Shown here piece by piece: positions 6,698 through 11,599 of a stretch of DNA of 12,360 nt. Within the stretch, counting starts at the first letter, position 1. Every line of letters begins with the position of its first letter. A program made the translations under genes and the position numbers. The stretch lies in assembly GCA_016208545.1 (NCBI GenBank), contig JACQXU010000002.1:1-12360 (forward strand), read 5' to 3'. The notes beneath the pieces are model-generated. The model saw nothing but the letters and a program-made list of their open reading frames with translations, did not search any database and had not been told where the DNA came from. This DNA comes from Candidatus Uhrbacteria bacterium. Its GTDB lineage: Bacteria > Patescibacteriota > Patescibacteriia > UBA9934 > GWF2-40-263.

Positions 6698-8185
6698 ATG
6701 CGATTTTCACAAATCGTAAATTCGCCGTCACGAACTTTCGCTCTTGTTTTGACGGTTTTCTGTTTTGGAATTTTAATTGGAAATTTTTTACCGCTTCTTC
6801 CAATACTTCCATTACTTCCTTTTCTTCTTGTTTTTCTTTTTTTCTTACCCCCTAGGCCATCTGGGCCTTCTAGGACTTTTCTAATTTTTATTCTTCTCGC
6901 GAGTTTCTTTTTTGGAATTTTTCGTTATCAACAAAGTGAAGTTCCATCGTATCTTATAACTGTCTCTGACAGAACAACAGTAATGGTGAGAGTGCAGGGA
7001 AAAGTGTTGAACGAAGTTGAACGCAAAATGGACGGCCAGCAAATTATTCTTTCAAACGTTTTTGTTGCTGATGAATCTGTGTTTGGAAAACTGCTTGTTC
7101 GAGCTCCACTTTTTCCACGCGTTTCATACGGCGATATGATCATCTTTTCCTGTCGGCTTGAAAAACCAGAACCGTTCAATGGTTTTTCCTATGACAAACT
7201 ATTAGAATCGCGCGGAATTCTCGCGGTTTGTCCATTTCCTCAATTTGTATCTGTTTATAAAACAGCGCCAACAAGTTTGATAAGCGTCATTCTTTCTTTC
7301 AAACAATTTGCAATTCAACGTTTGCAATTTCTTTTCGGAGAACCTCACGGATCATTTGTTTCAGGTTTGATTTTTGGCGGAAGCGCATCGCTATCAGACG
7401 ACTTGCGCGAAGATTTTTCTCGCACAGGACTTTCACACATTCTTGCCGCATCTGGCGTGAACGTTTCGTTGTTTTCGGTTGTTCTTTTGCATTGGCTTCT
7501 TGCGAGTCCGCTTGGAAGACGAAAAGGACTTGCAGTGTCCGGCGTTCTTCTTGTTTTTTATGTGATCGCGGCAGGCGCAACTCCGGCTGTTGTTCGAGCT
7601 GGAATTATGGCAGGACTTTTGATTCTTCAACTTGCTATCAGGCGGCAAGCGCGAATGCTCAATGTTCTTCTTTTAACACTCGCGGTAATGCTTCTCGTTA
7701 ATCCGCGATTACTATTGGACGATGTCGGATTTCAACTTTCATTTGTCGCGACCTCTGCTCTTTTATTCATTTATCCCTCCGTTTATAAACGGTTTTCGTT
7801 TATTCCGAGCACACTCGGCATTCGAGCTGTTGTTTCTTCATCACTAATCGCTATTATTTTTACATTGCCGATTTTGATTTGGAACTTTGGACAGATTTCT
7901 TTGGTAGCTCCGATTGTAAACGTGATTACGCTTCCATTTGTTACTTTTTTAATGGCAGTTGCATTGATCTCGCTTGCGGCAAGTATTTTGTTTCTTCCGC
8001 TCGGCCAGATTGTAGCAGTTTTTGGAATCGCTATTTCGTTCATTATTCTTCGTATTGTCACGATTTTTGGATCTTTATCGTTTGCATCTATTCCGATCGC
8101 GTATTCAAAAATAGTTGCAGTTGCTTTTGTGATTATATTATTTTTGATTTTGTCTCATTACAATGCCGCGCGCCACACATCATAA
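6698..8185 (+). CDS. comEC: ComEC/Rec2 DNA-uptake channel, membrane part
   Basis: The inner-membrane channel that passes single-stranded DNA during natural transformation. The 495 residues cover the first two parts of a normal ComEC. Two or three N-terminal membrane segments (about 13-78) are followed by a DUF4131/OB-like soluble region (about 85-190, with FNGFSYDKLLESRGI at 160-174). The competence domain (215-485) carries GLIFGGSASLSDDLREDF (223-240), TGLSHILAASGVNVSLF (243-259) and ATPAVVRAGIMAG (294-306), then several hydrophobic helices. The metallo-beta-lactamase part is absent and is encoded by the next gene. The start lies 12 nt after the ugd stop; no Shine-Dalgarno site is visible, so initiation may depend on coupling. 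Confidence 0.93.
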   Translation: MRFSQIVNSPSRTFALVLTVFCFGILIGNFLPLLPILPLLPFLLVFLFFLPPRPSGPSRTFLIFILLASFFFGIFRYQQSEVPSYLITVSDRTTVMVRVQGKVLNEVERKMDGQQIILSNVFVADESVFGKLLVRAPLFPRVSYGDMIIFSCRLEKPEPFNGFSYDKLLESRGILAVCPFPQFVSVYKTAPTSLISVILSFKQFAIQRLQFLFGEPHGSFVSGLIFGGSASLSDDLREDFSRTGLSHILAASGVNVSLFSVVLLHWLLASPLGRRKGLAVSGVLLVFYVIAAGATPAVVRAGIMAGLLILQLAIRRQARMLNVLLLTLAVMLLVNPRLLLDDVGFQLSFVATSALLFIYPSVYKRFSFIPSTLGIRAVVSSSLIAIIFTLPILIWNFGQISLVAPIVNVITLPFVTFLMAVALISLAASILFLPLGQIVAVFGIAISFIILRIVTIFGSLSFASIPIAYSKIVAVAFVIILFLILSHYNAARHTS

Positions 8186-9053
8186 ACAATCCCACAAAAT
8201 TTTTATTTTGTTGCGCACACTGATTTTGTGTGTGATCTTATTTGCGTTTGCATTTTCTTCACAATTTACTCGGATGCAAACGTCCGGACTCAAAGTTTGG
8301 TTTTTTGATATCGGACAAGGCGATGCAACATTTATTGTGACTCCAAACGGAAAACAAATTTTGATTGACGGCGGACCAGACGACACAATTTTGCAAAAAC
8401 TTTCATCTGTTATGTGGCCGTGGGATCATTCGCTTGACGCGATTGTTGTAACGCATCCCGACGCTGATCACATCACAGGACTCGTTTCTGTTTTACAGAA
8501 ATTTGATGTTGCAGAAATTTATGAAACTGGAGTGCGCGGCGGGACACCGATGATCCAGGCTCTTGAAAAGGCAATAATTGAGGAGCAAGCGAAAAATAAA
8601 AAAGTGCGCGAAAATGAGTTGTATAATTGGGATGGAATTCAAGTTTTTGTTTATTGGCCGACTGACGAAGCTGTCAAAATTGAAAAAGATCGAAACAACA
8701 CTTCGATTGTGCTCGATCTTGTTTACGGCGAAACGTCAATTTTATTAACCGGCGATGCGGAGGCAATTATTGAAACAATTGTGGCGCCGTCTGTTGGAGA
8801 TGTTGATGTATTGAAAGTTGGCCATCACGGAAGCAAAACTTCGACGAGTGTTCGACTACTCAAAGCGATCACACCGGAAGCGGCAGTGATATCTGACGGA
8901 AAAGACAATCGCTACGGGCATCCTCATCCGATTGTGCTAGAACGTCTGAAAGAAGCTGGTGCGCGCATTTTGCGAACAGATCTCGACGGTGATATTTTGC
9001 TTGTTTCAGATAGTGTGAATTACCAAATTTCTCCAGCCTTCTTGCCATTTTAG
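8163..9053 (+). CDS. ComEC-type metallo-beta-lactamase domain protein
   Basis: A 296-residue protein corresponding to the C-terminal domain of ComEC, thought to degrade or process the non-transported DNA strand. Residues 13-35 form one hydrophobic segment that would anchor it in the membrane. The domain starts at LKVWFFDIGQGDATFI (43-58). Metal-binding signatures are THPDADHITGL (97-107), TGDAE (196-200), GHHGS (220-224) and NRYGHPHP (249-256). The ATG at 8163 overlaps the membrane-part gene by 23 nt in another frame, so the two are probably made together and reassemble. Either this lineage has a natural gene split, or a frameshift has occurred in a single comEC; the separate start codon and new hydrophobic anchor favour the former. 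Confidence 0.9.
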   Translation: MPRATHHKQSHKIFILLRTLILCVILFAFAFSSQFTRMQTSGLKVWFFDIGQGDATFIVTPNGKQILIDGGPDDTILQKLSSVMWPWDHSLDAIVVTHPDADHITGLVSVLQKFDVAEIYETGVRGGTPMIQALEKAIIEEQAKNKKVRENELYNWDGIQVFVYWPTDEAVKIEKDRNNTSIVLDLVYGETSILLTGDAEAIIETIVAPSVGDVDVLKVGHHGSKTSTSVRLLKAITPEAAVISDGKDNRYGHPHPIVLERLKEAGARILRTDLDGDILLVSDSVNYQISPAFLPF

Positions 9054-9060
9054 TGGGAAA

Positions 9061-9104
9061 GTCGTAAAGTCATGGAGTCATAGAGTAAGTCATTCAGTGA
9101 TTTT
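9061..9104 (+). repeat. Degenerate octamer tandem repeat between comEC-MBL and ndk
   Basis: Roughly five copies of an 8-mer related to GTCATRGA: GTCGTAAA, GTCATGGA, GTCATAGA, then after a GTAA interruption GTCATTCA and GTGATTTT. It fills most of the 72-nt gap before ndk. It is a distinct repeat type from those inside leuS. Confidence 0.6.
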
Positions 9105-9125
9105 GTAATCTTAATTATTTTTTTT

Positions 9126-9593
9126 ATGTCAGATCTACAAAAAACAGTTGTTCTACTTAAACCAGATGCGCTTCAGCGCGATCTGCTTGGTGAGATTATA
9201 AATCGTTTTGAGCGAAAAGGTCTCAAAATTGTTGGTTTGAAATTTATTCGTCTTACTGATGAATTGCTCGACATTCATTACGCGCATCTTTCAGACAAAC
9301 CTTTTTTTGAAAGTTTGAAAAAATTTATGATGCAGACTCCAGTTGTCGGAATCGTGCTTGAAGGACTCGAAGCTGTTTCTGAAGTTAGAAAAATAATTGG
9401 ATCAACAAATCCTCGACAAGCAGACGCTGGAACAATCCGTGCGGATTTTTCAATGAACGTTCCGTCGAATTTGATTCACGCGTCCGATTCAGAAGAAACA
9501 GCTCAAAACGAAATCAAACGATTTTTTTCCAATCACGAAATTTTTTCCTACGAAAAAATCAGCGATCGTTATATTTTCGGAGAGGGGGTGTAA
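9126..9593 (+). CDS. ndk: Nucleoside diphosphate kinase
   Basis: Transfers the terminal phosphate between nucleoside triphosphates and diphosphates through a phospho-histidine. The 155 residues are slightly longer than the usual 140-150. The N-terminal strand KTVVLLKPDALQR (6-18) carries the conserved KPD. The active-site block is NLIHASDSEETAQNEI (115-130), with catalytic H118 in the NxxHxSDS pattern. GSTNPRQADAGTIRADF (92-108) binds nucleotide. No Shine-Dalgarno site precedes the ATG, which follows an AT-rich run; transcription from the upstream operon or a weak local promoter are both possible. All catalytic residues are present. Confidence 0.96.
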   Translation: MSDLQKTVVLLKPDALQRDLLGEIINRFERKGLKIVGLKFIRLTDELLDIHYAHLSDKPFFESLKKFMMQTPVVGIVLEGLEAVSEVRKIIGSTNPRQADAGTIRADFSMNVPSNLIHASDSEETAQNEIKRFFSNHEIFSYEKISDRYIFGEGV

Positions 9594-9623
9594 ATTTTTA
9601 GACAAAATTGTTTGAAACTTTTT

Positions 9624-9659
9624 GTTGACAATTTTTCACAGGGGTGAAAAATTCTCAAC
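9624..9659. repeat. 16-bp inverted repeat (hairpin) downstream of ndk
   Basis: GTTGACAATTTTTCAC (9624-9639) and its complement arm (9644-9659) match at 15 of 16 positions around the 4-nt loop AGGG. No T-run follows on either strand, so it is not a standard intrinsic terminator. It could be a processing or 3'-end hairpin of the ndk mRNA, or an operator. The left arm contains TTGACA, but no -10 box sits at a proper distance. Confidence 0.65.
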
Positions 9660-9683
9660 GATAATAATCATCTATATTCTATT

Positions 9684-9714
9684 GTCATCCTGAGGCCATA
9701 AGCCGAAGGATCTC
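9684..9714 (+). repeat. Single copy of a GTCATCCTGAG-type dispersed repeat
   Basis: GTCATCCTGAGGCC at the left and GCCGAAGGATCTC at the right form an imperfect palindrome (ATCCT and AGGAT complementary, GGC and GCC complementary). It resembles a class of short palindromic repeats dispersed in many bacterial genomes, different from the CATTGCGAG type in leuS. It lies between the ndk hairpin and the promoter of module 1. Confidence 0.5.
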
Positions 9715-9729
9715 TTGTTAGGTATTTAT

Positions 9730-9757
9730 TTGACATTCTAAATAACTCCTGTATTAT
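9730..9757 (+). promoter_or_regulatory. Promoter of attenuated module 1
   Basis: A perfect TTGACA (9730-9735), a 16-nt spacer and TATTAT (9752-9757). The predicted start is about 9764, only about 4 nt before the ATG of the 26-codon leader ORF at 9768, making that ORF essentially leaderless. Confidence 0.8.
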
Positions 9758-9767
9758 TGTTATTGTT

Positions 9768-9848
9768 ATGACATTATTCATTGGGCAACAGTGGCACAAG
9801 AACTATAAACACTGGAACGAGCTAATTGCCCGTGAATTTTTGGATTAA
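9768..9848 (+). CDS. Leader peptide 1 (26 codons) of an attenuator
   Basis: ATG to TAA, 26 codons, placed directly after a strong promoter and before a strong intrinsic terminator. The peptide starts MTLFIGQQ and contains the cluster W9-H10-K11-N12-Y13-K14-H15-W16-N17, followed by ELIAREFLD. Two Trp and two His codons fall inside the predicted hairpin between switching segments 1 and 2, where a slow or arrested ribosome would alter folding. No Shine-Dalgarno site; initiation would be leaderless. The peptide shares the residues N-Y, K-H and N with the leader ORF of module 2. It could act through amino-acid shortage (Trp, His, Tyr or Asn) or through nascent-peptide arrest; the sequence does not decide. 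Confidence 0.7.
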   Translation: MTLFIGQQWHKNYKHWNELIAREFLD

Positions 9849-9899
9849 GTTGTATTTCAAAACCAAAAATTTAAACCCCGGGCAAGTAGCCCGGGGTTT
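9783..9899 (+). promoter_or_regulatory. Transcription attenuator of module 1 (mutually exclusive hairpins)
   Basis: Segment 1 is GGGCAA (9783-9788), segment 2 TTGCCCG (9826-9832), segment 3 CGGGCAA (9879-9885) and segment 4 the right arm of the terminator (9889-9899). Pairing 1:2 (6 bp, enclosing a CAGTG/CACTG helix at 9789-9793 and 9810-9814) leaves 3:4 free to form the terminator. Pairing 2:3 (7 bp, all Watson-Crick) breaks the terminator. A ribosome stalled near codons 9-16 would cover segment 1 and favour 2:3; one at the stop codon would cover segment 2 and favour termination. This is the trp/his attenuator logic; the pairing is read directly from sequence, the function is inference. Confidence 0.7.
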
Positions 9900-9907
9900 T
9901 CGTTTTT
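9873..9907 (+). terminator. Intrinsic terminator inside leader 1
   Basis: An 11-bp perfect stem (AAACCCCGGGC with its complement, loop AAGTA), eight of the pairs G-C, followed by TTTTCGTTTTT. It stands 24 nt after the leader-peptide stop and about 60 nt before the ATG of the structural gene, so it would cut off transcription unless relieved. Confidence 0.9.
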
Positions 9908-9966
9908 GCTGGGATTGTGCTTCTGTCGCGAACGGGGCACAAAGATTGGCAGAAACGGAGGGAAAA

Positions 9967-11094
9967 ATGCCGATCAAACTTGAGATCCGCAAGGATCTGT
10001 CTCTCCAGAATCTCGTTTCACTCAAACGGGCTGGGTTTCTAGTATTCAAAACGCCGCATGTTGGGAATTGGTATCCAAATAATCTCGCGTGCGCCGCACT
10101 TGGAATTCCGATGAAAATCGTGGATTCGACAAAAGGTTGTCTTGATCGCAATTTTCATCCGCATTGTGTGATTGTCAATGGCACAAGAACTCAAATCGCG
10201 GAAGAAAACGTTCTCGTCAGTCACGCGAAAGTCACGCGTGTTCATGAAAAAACAGCGGATCGCTTTCAAATCGGCGCGTCCATTCCAGAGGCGCACATGC
10301 AAGCTTTGCGAGAATTATTTCCAGAGCTTGAGATGCAGACAGTCAGCGTGTACTTGAAAGAAAATTGCGGTCGCGTTCTGGAGTTGCTGGAGGTTCTCAC
10401 ACAGCACGATCACTCGATTTGGGAACGATTCGTACGCGAAGACGGCATGACAGAAGCACGGCATGCTCGTCAATGGGTAGTTGTCAACGCGAGCGGTGTC
10501 TGCGGAACGAACGGGTCTCGAAGTGGATGGGTGAGTCCAAACATCGCCAACATTCTAATGGACGTGACAATTGATCCGCTCAAGTTCAATACAGATATTG
10601 TATATGAACTTTCAGGACCCGACATGTACAGGTATATCGGACAGCTCATGCCAAAACTCAACGAACTTTACGAAGTAGTTCGACATAAGCTTTGGCCAGA
10701 ACTTCCGGAAACCGTTAAGTTGAATCTGGTTCCTGTCGCGGATATGCGATTCGCTGTTCCGTTTCATAGACAACAGGCTCTTGATGAACTCGTAGCCGTT
10801 TTGGCAGAAGTTAGTTCGTTTGAGGGCAGGATCGGCGGCAGAATGAGTTGCGCTTCCGATCGTAATGCAATGATTCGTCAAGTCGAAAGTGAGCGCGGGG
10901 TTTTGCACAGTCGCCTGCGTGAAACAGTGCGCGCTTGTCCTGATCCATTCTACGACATTTACGACGGAACGTTCTTTAGTCAATACGACCTTTTGGCACA
11001 TCCGGAATGGCTTTACGTCCATCCTTGGGCGCTGGAGACGCCGGTCGGAACTCTTTCCGATATTGTGCGTCTTGCGCGTCGTTTTTTGTCCTAA
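9967..11094 (+). CDS. Unknown paralogous family protein, copy A
   Basis: A 375-residue soluble protein of a family I do not recognise, with no signal peptide or membrane helix. Motifs shared with the next gene at the same residue numbers are DLSL (10-13), KTPHVGN (28-34) followed by YP and NL, NFHPH (62-66), and SGPDM-x-RYIG (216-225). The repeated histidines and the GPDM segment are the best candidates for an active or metal-binding site. Only copy A shows the C-terminal part (about 250-375), which includes CPDPFYDIYDGTFFSQYDLL (324-343). The ATG at 9967 is chosen because GGAGGG lies 4 nt upstream and it aligns exactly with copy B. An open frame extends up to TTG 9826 but would read through the terminator. 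Its expression is predicted to be controlled by the upstream attenuator. Confidence 0.85.
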   Translation: MPIKLEIRKDLSLQNLVSLKRAGFLVFKTPHVGNWYPNNLACAALGIPMKIVDSTKGCLDRNFHPHCVIVNGTRTQIAEENVLVSHAKVTRVHEKTADRFQIGASIPEAHMQALRELFPELEMQTVSVYLKENCGRVLELLEVLTQHDHSIWERFVREDGMTEARHARQWVVVNASGVCGTNGSRSGWVSPNIANILMDVTIDPLKFNTDIVYELSGPDMYRYIGQLMPKLNELYEVVRHKLWPELPETVKLNLVPVADMRFAVPFHRQQALDELVAVLAEVSSFEGRIGGRMSCASDRNAMIRQVESERGVLHSRLRETVRACPDPFYDIYDGTFFSQYDLLAHPEWLYVHPWALETPVGTLSDIVRLARRFLS

Positions 11095-11119
11095 CAGGCT
11101 TTTCTTGGCCTGTTTTTTA
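11093..11119 (+). terminator. Intrinsic terminator of copy A
   Basis: AACAGGC (11093-11099) pairs with GCCTGTT (11108-11114) across an 8-nt loop, followed by TTTTAT. The stem begins inside the TAA stop codon. It separates module 1 from module 2. Confidence 0.85.
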
Positions 11120-11145
11120 TTAATACCCTTTATCCACAAAAAAAC

Positions 11146-11176
11146 TTGACGACTTTTTGTGCACATGATTTAGTAT
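11146..11176 (+). promoter_or_regulatory. Probable promoter of attenuated module 2
   Basis: TTGACG (11146-11151) and TAGTAT (11171-11176) with a 19-nt spacer, longer than ideal; TTTAGT at 11169 would give 17 nt. The -10 box ends 3 nt before the left arm of the foldback element. If the 183-bp element is removed leaving one TATA, exactly 10 nt separate TAGTAT from the leader ATG, as in module 1. Confidence 0.5.
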
Positions 11177-11179
11177 ATT

Positions 11180-11362
11180 TATAGTCATCACATTATGAAA
11201 TGGGACTTTAGGCGACTTGCATGTGGATGGGATGCGAAGTCCTGGAGCAAGATAAAACCGCAAATGTATCCGTAGATACATTGAGGATTTTATCTTGCGA
11301 AGGACAAGCAGACCGCCACAGGCAAGGATGGATAAATCCTATTTCATAATGTGATGACTATA
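11180..11362 (+). repeat. 183-bp foldback element with perfect 22-bp inverted ends (MITE-like or structured RNA)
   Basis: The left arm (11180-11201, starting TATAGTCATC) and right arm (11341-11362) are perfectly complementary over 22 bp, and the RNA helix extends four more pairs (GGGA with TCCT). Inside, 11247-11298 forms a second hairpin of 11 bp (GCAAGATAAAA with its complement) capped by an 8-bp helix (AATGTATC/GATACATT, loop CGTA). GTCCT (11239-11243) pairs with AGGAC (11301-11305) below it. A competing hairpin pairs GACTTGCAT (11214-11222) with 11232-11241, one G bulged. No ORF is seen inside. The arms end in palindromic TATA, compatible with a TA or TATA target duplication. It could be a non-autonomous mobile element or a small RNA or leader domain. 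Confidence 0.75.
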
Positions 11363-11365
11363 GTT

Positions 11366-11473
11366 ATGATGAATTACTGGAAACACAATATTGCCTGCCA
11401 ACTCCTCGATATGCTCATCGCGGTTTTTGGCTTTTATGCGATTAAAAAGGCAGTGGCGTGTATGCGTGCGTAA
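11366..11473 (+). CDS. Leader peptide 2 (35 codons) of an attenuator
   Basis: Starts with two ATG codons (11366 and 11369) and ends TAA at 11471-11473. The peptide opens MMNYWKHN, then ACQLLDMLIAVFGFYAIKK, ending in AVACMRA. It precedes an intrinsic terminator exactly as leader peptide 1 does, and shares with it a compact N-Y-W-K-H-N type cluster. The middle is hydrophobic and could insert in a membrane, so a role as a small membrane peptide is an alternative. No Shine-Dalgarno site; the right arm of the foldback element ends 3 nt before it. The switching segment 2 lies 13 nt before its stop codon, as in leader 1. Confidence 0.65.
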   Translation: MMNYWKHNIACQLLDMLIAVFGFYAIKKAVACMRA

Positions 11474-11524
11474 GATTTCATTCATCTTTTGCAAACATAA
11501 AGCCACTGCGTGTAGCAGTGGCTT
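11393..11524 (+). promoter_or_regulatory. Transcription attenuator of module 2 (mutually exclusive hairpins)
   Basis: Segment 1 is GCCTGCC (11393-11399), segment 2 GGCAGTGGC (11449-11457), segment 3 GCCACTGC (11502-11509), segment 4 the terminator right arm (11515-11524). Pairing 1:2 forms seven pairs with GT bulged and encloses an ATCGC/GCGAT helix (11417-11421, 11438-11442). Pairing 2:3 gives eight Watson-Crick pairs and destroys the terminator, because segment 2 has the same sequence as the terminator right arm. The order and spacing match leader 1 although the sequences differ, which supports a conserved mechanism. Confidence 0.7.
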
Positions 11525-11529
11525 TTCTT
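11499..11529 (+). terminator. Intrinsic terminator inside leader 2
   Basis: An 11-bp stem (AAAGCCACTGC-type arm from 11499, strictly AAGCCACTGC for ten of the pairs, with GCAGTGGCTT) and loop GTGTA, followed by TTTTCTTGTTTCTT. It starts about 26 nt after the leader-peptide stop and lies about 70 nt before the start of copy B. Confidence 0.85.
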
Positions 11530-11599
11530 GTTTCTTGGCTTGATTGACAGTCTGACACGGAGTTGGATTGTCATGGAGTCTGGAAAATGGAGGTGGAGA

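Noticed and set aside
9625..9665. Promoter using TTGACA at 9625
   Set aside because: No -10 box at 15-19 nt; the hexamer is part of the inverted repeat arm.
9826..9966. N-terminal extension of copy A starting at TTG 9826
   Set aside because: It would translate through an 11-bp GC-rich terminator, lacks a Shine-Dalgarno site, and breaks the exact alignment with copy B. ATG 9967 has GGAGGG upstream.
10612..11166. 184-codon open frame on the minus strand
   Set aside because: Antisense to copy A, whose frame is supported by paralogy; crosses the copy A terminator and has no recognisable domain.
9764..11528. T-box or metabolite riboswitch in the two leaders
   Set aside because: No T-box TGGNACCGCG sequence and no riboswitch core recognised; the fold switch centres on a short ORF instead.
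11573..11599. ATG 11573 as start of copy B
   Set aside because: No ribosome-binding site; GTG 11600 has GGAGG at proper distance and gives motif positions identical to copy A.
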